Assembly (NCBI GenBank): GCA_947259335.1
Contig: CAMYMQ010000030.1
Coordinates: 1-48,202, forward strand
Direction of reading: 5' to 3'
DNA from: an uncultured Alphaproteobacteria bacterium
GTDB lineage: Bacteria; Pseudomonadota; Alphaproteobacteria; Bin65
DNA length: 48,202 bases
Under the pieces are notes generated by a model. That model ran no database searches and was not told where the DNA came from. It saw only the letters and a list, made by a program, of their open reading frames with translations. This document shows positions 19,606-28,761 of this stretch, piece after piece. The number at the start of each line of letters is the position of its first letter. The first letter of the stretch is position 1. Both the position numbers and the translations under genes were made by a program.

Positions 19606-20553
19606 ATGCATCCGGCCTATTCCGTCATTTTCTTCACAACGGCGTCGGGGGCGGGCTTCGGCCTGCTGACCCTTCTGGGCATCCTGGGCCCCCTGCAGCA
19701 GCTGCCGAACGACCGCTGGTTCGGCCTGGTGGCGCTGTTCGTCGCCTTCGCGCTCGCCGTCAGCGGCCTGTTGTCGTCGACCCTGCACCTGCGTAGCCCG
19801 TCGCGCGCGCGCTACGCCTTTTCCCAGTGGCGGTCGTCGTGGCTGTCGCGCGAGGGGGTGGCCGCGGTCGCGACGATGATTGTCGCGGGCGTCTTTGCGA
19901 TCGGCTGGGTCTTTTTCGAGGCGACCGCCGGCTGGTGGGGCGCGGCGGGGCTGCTGGCCGCCCTGGGTGCGGTCGTCACCGTGGCCTCGACCGGCATGAT
20001 CTACGCGGTGCTCAAGCCGATCCGCCAGTGGCACGACCCGCTGGTGGTGCCGGCCTATCTGCTGTTCGCGCTGGCGACCGGCGCGGTCTGGCTCGATGCG
20101 GTGGTGACGGTGCTGGCCCGAAACAACCAGGCATTGAGCCTGGGCGCCATTGTCCTGCTGGTCCTGGCCTGGGGCGTGAAGGCTGCCTACTGGAAGCGAA
20201 TCGACACCGGGCAATCGATCAGCACGCCCGAGAGCGCCACCGGCCTGGGCGCGCTCGGTCCGGTCAGCCTGTTGATGGCCCCGCATACCGAAGAAAACTA
20301 TCTTCAACGCGAAATGGGCTATCGCGTGGCCCGCAAGCATGCCGTCAAGCTGCGCGGGTTGGCCGTGATCGGCGGCCTGGCGCTGCCGGTGCCATTGCTT
20401 GTCGCCGGGTGGCTGCTGCCCGCGGTGCCGGGCTCGGTCTGCGCCGTCCTGGCTGCGTTGCTTGCAACCCTGGGTGTCCTGGTCGAGCGGTGGCTCTTTT
20501 TTGCCGAAGCACGGCATACTGTAACCTTGTACTACGGGCACCGTGACGGGTGA
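19606..20553 (+). CDS. soeC: DmsC-type membrane anchor subunit, SoeC-like
   Basis: MHPAYSVIFFTTASGAGFGLL start and multiple TM segments; directly downstream of soeB-like gene. Confidence 0.85.
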   Translation: MHPAYSVIFFTTASGAGFGLLTLLGILGPLQQLPNDRWFGLVALFVAFALAVSGLLSSTLHLRSPSRARYAFSQWRSSWLSREGVAAVATMIVAGVFAIGWVFFEATAGWWGAAGLLAALGAVVTVASTGMIYAVLKPIRQWHDPLVVPAYLLFALATGAVWLDAVVTVLARNNQALSLGAIVLLVLAWGVKAAYWKRIDTGQSISTPESATGLGALGPVSLLMAPHTEENYLQREMGYRVARKHAVKLRGLAVIGGLALPVPLLVAGWLLPAVPGSVCAVLAALLATLGVLVERWLFFAEARHTVTLYYGHRDG

Positions 20554-20653
20554 GGGCGTCGTATTACCTGTCCTGCAGTCTCCTGCTTGAAAAAAGAGGC
20601 CGAACCGTTATGAAAGCAGGCCGCACCAACGACACTCACTGCCGAGTAACAGC

Positions 20654-21043
20654 ATGATCGCGCTGGATAAGGTGGAAATCGAGGAACTCGAGCGCAACGC
20701 CGAATCGGCCTGCGCTTTGCTCAAGGCGATGAGCAACGAACGCCGCCTGATGATCCTGTGCCATCTGGCGACGGGCGAAAGCTCGGTCGGCGATCTCGAG
20801 CGCCGCGTGGGCCTCAGCCAGTCGGCCCTGTCCCAGCATCTGGCCGTGTTGCGCGAGAAGAAGCTCGTCGCGACGCGGCGCGAGGCTCAAACGATCTACT
20901 ACCGTCTGGCCAGCCGTGAGGCGGTGGCGATCATGTCGACCCTGTGGGACCTCTATTGTGGGGGCGCCGCGCCGCACGGCAAGGCCGGGGCGGCATCGAA
21001 GACGGTGCCCAAGCCGAGGGCCCGCTCCAGGGTGAAGGCCTAG
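20654..21043 (+). CDS. ArsR-family transcriptional regulator, SqrR/BigR-like (candidate persulfide sensor)
   Basis: KAMSNERRLMILCHL, GLSQSALSQHLAVLREKKLVATRREAQTIYYRL winged helix; Cys36 and Cys102 have the same 66-residue spacing as the sensing pair of SqrR/BigR. Confidence 0.85.
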   Translation: MIALDKVEIEELERNAESACALLKAMSNERRLMILCHLATGESSVGDLERRVGLSQSALSQHLAVLREKKLVATRREAQTIYYRLASREAVAIMSTLWDLYCGGAAPHGKAGAASKTVPKPRARSRVKA

Positions 21044-21139
21044 GCGCCCGCCCGCCGAGGTCCCCCGCCGGGGCCGCTTCTCGTCTCGACCGCATCTGTG
21101 CTACGCCTGCCGGACAGAGGCCCGCCACCGGAGGCATCT

Positions 21140-22291
21140 ATGAGCGGCTACACCATTCCCTGGGAAAGCGAGGACGTCGCGATCGCCCGTGACTCGGCCA
21201 GGCGCTTCTTCGAACAGGAGTTCGCCCCCAAGCTCGACGGCTGGATCCGCGCGGGCAAGATCGATCGCGACGCCTGGAACAAGGCGGGCGAGGCCGGCCT
21301 CAACTGCCCCAGCATCCCCGAGGAATACGGCGGCGCCGGCGGCTCCTTCGCGCACGAGGCCGCGATCATCGAGGAACTGGAGAAGTCCGGCGTCGGCATC
21401 AATTTCGGCCACGTCGTCCACTCGACGATCAATGCCCACTATGTCCTCGCCTACGGCACCGAGGACCAGAAGCGGCGCTGGCTGCCGAAGATGGCCTCGG
21501 GCGAGATGGTCACCGCCATCGCCATGACCGAACCGGGCACGGGGTCGGACCTCCAGGGCGTGCGGACGACCGCGCGCAAGGACGGCAACCAGTATGTCGT
21601 CAATGGCGCCAAGACCTTCATCACCAACGGCCAGCACGCCGACATGGTGATCGTGGTCGCCAAGACCGGCGACGGCAAGCCGTCGGAAAACATTTCCCTG
21701 ATCGCGGTCGAGACCGAGGGCGCGGAGGGTTTCCGGCGGGGCCGCAACCTGGAGAAGATGGGTTGCAAGGGCTCGGACACCTCGGAGCTGTTCTTCGACG
21801 ACGTCCGCGTGCCGCCCGAGAACATCCTGGGCGGAGAGGAGGGCCGGGGCTTCGTCCAGCTCATGCAGCAGCTGCCCCAGGAGCGTCTGGGGATCGCCGT
21901 GGCCGCCGTCGCGGCGATCGAGCGGGCCGTCGATCTCACCGTCGATTATGTCAAGGAGCGCAAGGCCTTCGGCCAGCGCATCCTGGACTTCCAGAATACC
22001 AAGTTCGTGCTCGCCGAGTGCAAGACCGAGGCCCATATCGCCCGCGTCTTCCTCGATAACCTGATCATGCGGCATCTCGACGGCGGGCTCGACACGGCCA
22101 CGGCCTCAATGGCCAAATGGTGGACGACCGAAAAGCAGAACGAGATCATCGACCGGTGCCTGCAGCTCTTCGGCGGCTTCGGCTACATGAACGAGTATCC
22201 GATCTCACGCATGTATACCGACGCTCGGGTCCAGAAGATCTATGGCGGCACCAACGAGATCATGAAGGAACTGATCAGCCGGACGCTGTGA
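21140..22291 (+). CDS. Acyl-CoA dehydrogenase
   Basis: AMTEPGTGSDLQGVRTTA, CLQLFGGFGYMNEYPISRMYTDARVQKIYGGTNEIMKELISR; ATG at 21140. Confidence 0.93.
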   Translation: MSGYTIPWESEDVAIARDSARRFFEQEFAPKLDGWIRAGKIDRDAWNKAGEAGLNCPSIPEEYGGAGGSFAHEAAIIEELEKSGVGINFGHVVHSTINAHYVLAYGTEDQKRRWLPKMASGEMVTAIAMTEPGTGSDLQGVRTTARKDGNQYVVNGAKTFITNGQHADMVIVVAKTGDGKPSENISLIAVETEGAEGFRRGRNLEKMGCKGSDTSELFFDDVRVPPENILGGEEGRGFVQLMQQLPQERLGIAVAAVAAIERAVDLTVDYVKERKAFGQRILDFQNTKFVLAECKTEAHIARVFLDNLIMRHLDGGLDTATASMAKWWTTEKQNEIIDRCLQLFGGFGYMNEYPISRMYTDARVQKIYGGTNEIMKELISRTL

Positions 22292-22304
22292 CGGAGGGAG
22301 AGGC

Positions 22305-23294
22305 ATGGCACCAACCGCCGCGAACGAAATTCCGGTCATCGACGTAAGCGGCCTGCAGGCCGCTGGCTTCGAGTCGGCCGCCGCCGACGTCGGGCGTCAA
22401 ATCGCGTCGGCCTGCCGGGACACGGGCTTTTTCTACATCGTCGGCCATGGCGTGCCGTCCGAGGTTGTCGACGGGGTGTTCGAGGCCAACCGGACATTCC
22501 ACGCTCGGCCCGACGAGGAAAAGCTGCCGATCAAGCTGAACAGCTGGCACCGGGGCTACCAGCCCATGGCGAGCACCAAGATGAACTCGTCTGCCCGCTT
22601 CGCGCCGGCGACCATGCCCAACCAGCTGGAATCCTTCATCATCCGCGACGAGGTGCCCGAGAGCGACCCGCGCTTCAAGCAGGCGCCCTTCATCGGCCCG
22701 AACCAGTGGCCCGGGGACGCTGTGTTCAGGGCCCAGGTCGAGACCTACCACGCCGCCTTGCGCGACCTGGCCTGCAAGCTCCTGCCCGGATTTTCCTGCG
22801 CGGTGGGCAACGCCGTCGACTATTTCGAACCCTTCTTCAATCCGGCGTCGACGACGCTGCGCCTGGTCCACTATCCGCCGACGCCGGAACAGGCGCCGCC
22901 CGATCATATCGGCATCTACCCGCACACGGACTACGGCTTCTTCACGATCCTGGCCCAGGACGACGTGGGCGGCCTGGAAATTCAGCGGATCGACGGCAGC
23001 TGGATCGACGCTCCCTACATCGAGGGCGCGTTCGTGATGAACATCGGCGACATCATGGCGCGCTGGACCAACGACGTCTTCAATTCGAGCCCGCACCGCG
23101 TCATCAACAAGTCGGCGAGCCGCGACCGCTATTCCGTGGCCCTGTTCTTCGATCCCAATTACAGCTCGATGATCGAGTGCCTCGACGAGTTCGCCGAGAC
23201 CGAGTCGGACATTCGCTACGAGCCGATCCGCTACCTCGACTATTATCGCGAGCGGATGGACAACAACCACCCCGACCGGGTTCCCGCCTACTGA
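22305..23294 (+). CDS. Isopenicillin N synthase-like 2-oxoglutarate/Fe(II) dioxygenase family protein
   Basis: IYPHTDYGFFTIL (HxD), SSPHRVINKSASRDRYSVALFFDPN (distal His, RxS). Confidence 0.92.
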   Translation: MAPTAANEIPVIDVSGLQAAGFESAAADVGRQIASACRDTGFFYIVGHGVPSEVVDGVFEANRTFHARPDEEKLPIKLNSWHRGYQPMASTKMNSSARFAPATMPNQLESFIIRDEVPESDPRFKQAPFIGPNQWPGDAVFRAQVETYHAALRDLACKLLPGFSCAVGNAVDYFEPFFNPASTTLRLVHYPPTPEQAPPDHIGIYPHTDYGFFTILAQDDVGGLEIQRIDGSWIDAPYIEGAFVMNIGDIMARWTNDVFNSSPHRVINKSASRDRYSVALFFDPNYSSMIECLDEFAETESDIRYEPIRYLDYYRERMDNNHPDRVPAY

Positions 23295-23412
23295 TCCCGC
23301 CCGTGCCGGGCAGCGCCGCCGCCTGCTCAGGCGGCATGGCCGCGCGGCCGCGCGGCATGCTAAGTCTGGCATCGACCCAGCTCAAACCGCCGCACCAAAG
23401 AACGACGCCGCC

Positions 23413-25761
23413 ATGACACCTGACAGCGACTTTCACACCACACCCGCCACCTACCATGTCGGCGAGTCGGCGCCCCGGCCGGAGGATGCGCGGTTGCTGC
23501 GCGGCGCGGGCTGCTACAGCGACGATGTCCATCTCGACGGGCAGGCTCACGGTGTTCTGCTGCGCTCGACGGTCGCCCACGGCACGGTCCGCTCGGTCGA
23601 GACGGCGGCGGCCCGGGCGATGCCCGGCGTGCTCGCGGTCTACACCGCGGCGGATCTGGACGCGGCCGGATACGGAGGCTTCAGGTGCGGCCTGCAACTC
23701 AAGAACCGGGACGGGTCGCCGCTGATCGCGCCCGTGCGCCCGGCGCTGGCGCGGGATCGCGTGCGCTTTGTCGGCGAGGGGCTGGCGTTCGTCGTCGCCG
23801 AGACCGTGGCCCAGGCCCGCGACGCCGCCGAGGCCATCGTGGTCGATATCGAGCCGCTGCCCGCCGTCGTCGACCTTGCGACGGCCGGGAAGGGCGATGC
23901 CGCCCAGCTCCACGACGAGGCGCCCTCCAACATCTCCCTGGACTGGGAATTCGGCGACGCCAACCCTGTGGCGGCGATCATCGCCGGGGCGGCCCATGTC
24001 ACGCGTCTGAGGATCGTCAACAGCCGGGTCACCGCCTCGCCGATGGAGCCGCGTGCCGCGGTTGCGGTCTGGGATGCGTCGGCGGACCGGTTCGTGCTGC
24101 GGGTCGGTTGCCAGGGCGCGTTCGGGCTCAGCCGCGGCCTCGCCAACATCTTGAAGGTCGAGCCAGGCCAGATGCAGGTGCTGACCCGCGACGTCGGCGG
24201 CTCCTTCGGCATGAAGGCGCCGCCCTATCCGGAATATGTCGTGGCGCTGCACGCCGCGCGCGACCTCGGCCGGCCGGTCAAGTGGCGCGACGACCGGACC
24301 GAGAGCTTCCTGTCCGACCAGCACGGCCGCGATTCGATCACCGAGGCGGAACTGGCGCTCGACAAGGACGGCAAATTCCTGGCGATCCGCGCCAACACGA
24401 TCGGCAACATGGGCGCCTATCACAGCACCATGGGCCCCCAGATCCCCACGATCAACATCATGAAGAACCTGCCCGGCGCCTATACGACCCCGGCGCTGCA
24501 CCTGACCGCCCAGTGCGTGTTCACCAACACCACGCCGCTCGGACCCTATCGGGGCGCGGGCCGGCCGGAAGGCGTGTTCGTGATGGAGCAGCTGATCGAC
24601 GCGGCCGCCCGGGAAACCGGCATCGACCCGGTCGAGCTGCGCCGGCGCAACTTGATCGATCCGGCCGCGATGCCCTACACGGCGGCCTCGGGCCAGCCCT
24701 ACGACAGCGGCGAGTTCGGCGCGATCCTCGAGCAGGCGGCGGCGGCGGCCGACTGGGACGGCTATGCCAAGCGGCGCGAGACGAGCGCCGCCGCGGGCAA
24801 GCTGCGCGGCCGGTCGCTGGTCTACTATGTCGAGGTCACTGCGCCCCAGGGCAAGGAGATGGGCGGGCTGCGCTTCGGCGAAGACGGCACGGTCACCGTC
24901 GTGACCGGCACCCTCGACTACGGCCAGGGTCACCGGGCGGCCTTCGCCCAGGTGCTGGGCGACAAGCTGGGTGTGCCGTTCGACCGGATCGAGCTGCTGC
25001 AGGGCGACAGCACGCAGCTGCTGACCGGCGGCGGCACCGGCGGATCGCGCTCGATCATGGCGAGCGGCAAGGCGATCCTCGACGTCTCCGACGCGGTGAT
25101 CGAGAAGGGGCGGGCGCTTGCCGGCCATTTCCTCGAGGCGGACACGGTCGACATCGAGTTCGCTGACGGCGCCTTCACCGTGGCCGGTACCGACCGCTCG
25201 ATCGGACTGCTCGACATCGGCGCGCGGCTCGGCGCGGGAGAGGCCGTGCCCGAGGGTCTGCCGGCGTCGCTCGACAGCGAACTGATGTCCGAGACCCCGC
25301 CGTCGGCCTTCCCCAACGGCTGCCACGTCTGCGAGGTCGAGATCGATCCGGACACCGGGACGGTGCACCTGGACCGATACACCGTCGTCGACGACTTCGG
25401 CACCCTGGTCAATCCGATGCTGGTGGAAGGCCAGGTTCACGGCGGCATCGTCCAGGGCATCGGCCAGGCGCTGATGGAGGAAGCCGTCTATGACGAGGAC
25501 GGCCAGCCGCTGGCCGGCTCCTTCATGGACTACGCCATGCCCCGCGCGGCGGACATGCCCGACTTCCACCTCGAATTCCATCCTGTCCCGGCGACGACCA
25601 ATCCGCTCGGCGCCAAGGGGTGCGGCGAGGCCGGCACGACCGGCGCCACGCCCGCGGTCATCAACGCCATCGGCGATGCGCTGGTCGCGGCCGGCGCCGA
25701 GCCGGTCGGCATGCCCGCGACGGCGGAGCGGATATGGCGGTCGCTGGCGGCGGCCCGCTGA
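23413..25761 (+). CDS. Xanthine dehydrogenase/aldehyde oxidase-family molybdenum-binding (large) subunit
   Basis: RDVGGSFGMK, GPYRGAGRPEG (form II-like active-site loop), VHGGIVQGIGQAL, GAKGCGEAGTTGATPAVINAI catalytic Glu motif. Confidence 0.92.
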   Translation: MTPDSDFHTTPATYHVGESAPRPEDARLLRGAGCYSDDVHLDGQAHGVLLRSTVAHGTVRSVETAAARAMPGVLAVYTAADLDAAGYGGFRCGLQLKNRDGSPLIAPVRPALARDRVRFVGEGLAFVVAETVAQARDAAEAIVVDIEPLPAVVDLATAGKGDAAQLHDEAPSNISLDWEFGDANPVAAIIAGAAHVTRLRIVNSRVTASPMEPRAAVAVWDASADRFVLRVGCQGAFGLSRGLANILKVEPGQMQVLTRDVGGSFGMKAPPYPEYVVALHAARDLGRPVKWRDDRTESFLSDQHGRDSITEAELALDKDGKFLAIRANTIGNMGAYHSTMGPQIPTINIMKNLPGAYTTPALHLTAQCVFTNTTPLGPYRGAGRPEGVFVMEQLIDAAARETGIDPVELRRRNLIDPAAMPYTAASGQPYDSGEFGAILEQAAAAADWDGYAKRRETSAAAGKLRGRSLVYYVEVTAPQGKEMGGLRFGEDGTVTVVTGTLDYGQGHRAAFAQVLGDKLGVPFDRIELLQGDSTQLLTGGGTGGSRSIMASGKAILDVSDAVIEKGRALAGHFLEADTVDIEFADGAFTVAGTDRSIGLLDIGARLGAGEAVPEGLPASLDSELMSETPPSAFPNGCHVCEVEIDPDTGTVHLDRYTVVDDFGTLVNPMLVEGQVHGGIVQGIGQALMEEAVYDEDGQPLAGSFMDYAMPRAADMPDFHLEFHPVPATTNPLGAKGCGEAGTTGATPAVINAIGDALVAAGAEPVGMPATAERIWRSLAAAR

Positions 25762-25779
25762 AGACGAGAGCCCCGGGTC

Positions 25780-26568
25780 CTAGAACAGGGGGCCCTTGTT
25801 GATCATGCCGCCGTCGACGGTGACAATCGTCCCGGTCGTATAGGCGGACAGGTCGGAGGCCAGAAAGGCGGTCATGTCGGCGATCTCGGTTGTGGTCGCG
25901 GCCCGGCCGAACCCCATCGGGGCCAGGAATTCGGTATACCGGTTCTCGTCGCCGAGCTGGTCGCGCGCGCCCTTCTTCATCATCGAGACGAGCTTTTCGG
26001 TCGCCACCGGGCCGGGATTGAGGCCGACAACACGCAGCCCGTCCTTGGGGCTGTCGCCGCCGAGCGCGCGGGTGAAGGCCATCAGCGCGGCATTGCCCGT
26101 GCTGCCGGCGATATAGTCCGACACGGGCTTCTCGCCGCCGTTGCCGATGATGTTGACGATCACGCCCGAGCCGCGTGCCTTCATGAAGCCGTAGAAGTGG
26201 CGGCACAGGTTGATGTAGCCGAATACCTTCAGGTCCCAGACCTTGCGCCACTGGGCTTCGTCGATCTCGTCGATCCGCCCCTTCGGGATCGCCCCGGCGT
26301 TGTTGATCAGGATGTCGGCGTCCCGGCAGGCCTCCGCGAGTGCGGTCTGGTCCGCGCTCTGGCTGAGGTCGACGGGAAAGATCTCGACCGACCCACCGTG
26401 TTCCCGCCGGATCTCGTCGCGGACCCGGGCCAGGTTCGCCTCGTTGCGCGCGGACAGGTAAAGGGCGCAGCCTTCGGCGCCGAACCGGTGGGCGACCGCG
26501 CGCCCGATTCCTTCCGACGCCCCCGTGATCACGGCCTTCCGGCCTTCGAGTCCGAGTTCCAGTGCCAC
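25780..26568 (-). CDS. SDR-family NAD(P)-dependent oxidoreductase
   Basis: AVITGASEGIGRAVA, NNAGAIPKG, GSTGNAALMAFTRAL (YxxxS-type region YIAGSTGNA), C-terminal VDGGMINKGPLF; GTG start at 26568 behind AGAGGTGA; the 814-aa ORF-track extension is not believed. Confidence 0.88.
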   Translation of the reverse strand: MALELGLEGRKAVITGASEGIGRAVAHRFGAEGCALYLSARNEANLARVRDEIRREHGGSVEIFPVDLSQSADQTALAEACRDADILINNAGAIPKGRIDEIDEAQWRKVWDLKVFGYINLCRHFYGFMKARGSGVIVNIIGNGGEKPVSDYIAGSTGNAALMAFTRALGGDSPKDGLRVVGLNPGPVATEKLVSMMKKGARDQLGDENRYTEFLAPMGFGRAATTTEIADMTAFLASDLSAYTTGTIVTVDGGMINKGPLF

Positions 26569-26673
26569 CGCGTCACCTCTTCGTTGCGTGCAGGGCCGCG
26601 CGGCTTGCATCGCCGTGCGAAGGCGGGCATCTAAGCGGTTCCGGGGAGTTGCTGGCAAGGAGTGGGAGCGGGA

Positions 26674-28761
26674 ATGGGCTATGCGATCGGCATCGACGTC
26701 GGCGGCACCTTCACCGACTTCCTGTTGCTCGACGATGCCGGCGAGGGCCGAATCTTCAAGGTTCTCTCGACCCCGGACGACCCGTCGGACGCCGTGGTCG
26801 CCGGCCTGGAAGAAATGGCGGCGGCCGACGGCCTGTCGCTGACCGCCTTCCTGGGGGCGGTCGGGCGTATCGTCCACGGCACGACGGTCACGACCAACGC
26901 GGTCCTGACCGGCAACACGGTGCGCACCGGACTGCTCGCCACGCGGGGCTTCCGGGACGCGCTCCAGATGCGCCGCGGCATCCGGGAGAAGCTCTACGAC
27001 AACAAGTTCCTGGCGCCGGTGCCGGTGGTGCCCCGCTGGCTTCGGCTGCCCGTCACGGAGCGGATCGACGAGACCGGCGCCGAAATTGAGCCCTTGAACC
27101 TCGGGGATGTCGACGCGGCGATCGATGCCTTCGAAGAAGCTGGCGTCGAGGCGGTCGCGGTCTGCTTCATGCACGCCTACGCCAATCCGGAGCATGAGCG
27201 GGCCGCGCTGGACCGCCTGCGTGCGCGGATGCCCGATGCCTATGTCTCGGCCTCGAGCGATGTGCTGCCGCAGGTCCGATTCTATGAACGGACCAGCACG
27301 ACGGTGCTGAACGTCGCCGTCGGCCCGATCCTCAAACGCTATCTCGATCGGCTGACCGGGCGGCTGGCAGAGAACGGATTCGGGGGCACGCTGCTGATCA
27401 TGCAGTCCAACGGCGGCGTCACGACACCTGAAGTCGCCACCGGGCTGGCCGCCTCGACCCTGCTGTCGGGGCCGGCCGCCGGCCCGATCGCCGGCCGGGC
27501 ACTGGCCGAGAAGCATGGGCGCGACAGCTTCATCACCATCGACATGGGCGGGACCAGTTTCGAGGCGTCGATGGTGCGGGGCGGCGCGCCGGCGATCACG
27601 ACCTCGGCGAGCGTCAACCGCTTCGCCATGGCGCTGCCGACCGCCGACATCAAGACGATCGGCGCGGGTGGCGGCTCGATCGCCTGGATCGACGGCGGCG
27701 GCCTGCTGCGCATGGGTCCGCAGAGTGCGGGCGCCAAGCCGGGTCCGGCCTGCTACGGCCTCGGCGGCGAGGCGCCCACCTGCAGCGATGCCAATCTGGT
27801 CCTCGGCTATCTCTCGGCGGGCTATTTCGCGGGCGGGCGCATCACGCTGGATACGGGCCGGGCCGAAGGCGCGATCCGTGCGGCGGTGGCCGAACCGTTG
27901 GGCATGAGCCTGGTCGAGGCGGCGGCGGGCATGTATCGGGTGATGAACGTCAACATGGCGTCGGCGATTCGCGAGATCTCCGTCGAGCGCGGCTACGACC
28001 CACGCGACTTCCCGCTGATCTGCGCCGGCGGGGCCGGAGCGATCCACGCCGCCATGATCGCCCGCGAACTCGGCATCGGCGAGATCGTCGTCCCGCGCGA
28101 AGCCTCCATCTTCTGCGCGTCGGGCATGATGCAGACGGACCTGCGCCATGATTACGTCCGTTCCTGCGCCGCGTCCCTGACCGCCGAGGGGCTGGATCCG
28201 GGACGTTTTTCCGGACTGTGGCAAGCCATGGCCGAAGAGGGCCGGCTAACGCTCACGGCCGAAGGCGTCGGGGCGGACCGGCAGCGGTTCGTTCCGGCCC
28301 TCGATCTGCGCTATCAGGGTCAGTATCACGAGGTGCGGGTCGAGGATGTGCCCCAGGCGGCAATCGACGGGTTCGATCTCGATGTCATCGCGAACCTGTT
28401 CCACGCGGCGCACGACAGGCTCTATGGTTATTCGCTGCAGGAGGAGGGAACCGGCATCGAGCTCGTGAACCTCCGCCTGACCGCCTTCGGCGTCACCGAC
28501 AAGCCGGGGTCGTCTCCCGAGCCGGAGGCCGGGGACGATCCATCGGCCGCCCGCAAGGGCCGGCGTCCGGTCTATCTGGCCGACCTTGGCGACTTCGCCG
28601 ACATCGACGTCTTCGACGGCGATCTCCTGCGCCACGGCAACAGGCTGGATGGGCCGGCCATCGTCGAAACGGTGGTGACGACGATCTTCGTGCCACCCGG
28701 CTTCGGTCTCAGCGTCGACGCCTGGCGCAACTGCATCCTGACCGATGGAGGAGCCGCATGA
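26674..28761 (+). CDS. hyuA: Hydantoinase/oxoprolinase subunit A family protein
   Basis: IGIDVGGTFTDFLLLD, HGTTVTTNAVL, IDMGGTSFEASMV, ICAGGAGAIHAAMIARELGI; 695 aa. Confidence 0.92.
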   Translation: MGYAIGIDVGGTFTDFLLLDDAGEGRIFKVLSTPDDPSDAVVAGLEEMAAADGLSLTAFLGAVGRIVHGTTVTTNAVLTGNTVRTGLLATRGFRDALQMRRGIREKLYDNKFLAPVPVVPRWLRLPVTERIDETGAEIEPLNLGDVDAAIDAFEEAGVEAVAVCFMHAYANPEHERAALDRLRARMPDAYVSASSDVLPQVRFYERTSTTVLNVAVGPILKRYLDRLTGRLAENGFGGTLLIMQSNGGVTTPEVATGLAASTLLSGPAAGPIAGRALAEKHGRDSFITIDMGGTSFEASMVRGGAPAITTSASVNRFAMALPTADIKTIGAGGGSIAWIDGGGLLRMGPQSAGAKPGPACYGLGGEAPTCSDANLVLGYLSAGYFAGGRITLDTGRAEGAIRAAVAEPLGMSLVEAAAGMYRVMNVNMASAIREISVERGYDPRDFPLICAGGAGAIHAAMIARELGIGEIVVPREASIFCASGMMQTDLRHDYVRSCAASLTAEGLDPGRFSGLWQAMAEEGRLTLTAEGVGADRQRFVPALDLRYQGQYHEVRVEDVPQAAIDGFDLDVIANLFHAAHDRLYGYSLQEEGTGIELVNLRLTAFGVTDKPGSSPEPEAGDDPSAARKGRRPVYLADLGDFADIDVFDGDLLRHGNRLDGPAIVETVVTTIFVPPGFGLSVDAWRNCILTDGGAA

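Noticed and set aside
20582-20620. Inverted repeat CCTGCTT...AAGCAGG upstream of the ArsR gene
   Set aside because: Arms only 7 bp with a 25-nt spacer and no T-run; not convincing as terminator or operator without conservation data.
23104-25581. 825-aa antisense ORF opposite the Mo-hydroxylase gene
   Set aside because: Same GC-rich shadow-ORF pattern (VDRDRRVG-type repeats), no recognisable domain.
25780-28224. 814-aa ORF apparently fusing an unknown N-terminal domain to an SDR
   Set aside because: Only the C-terminal 262 aa (start 26568) is SDR; the upstream part is the antisense of hyuA, so no real fusion.
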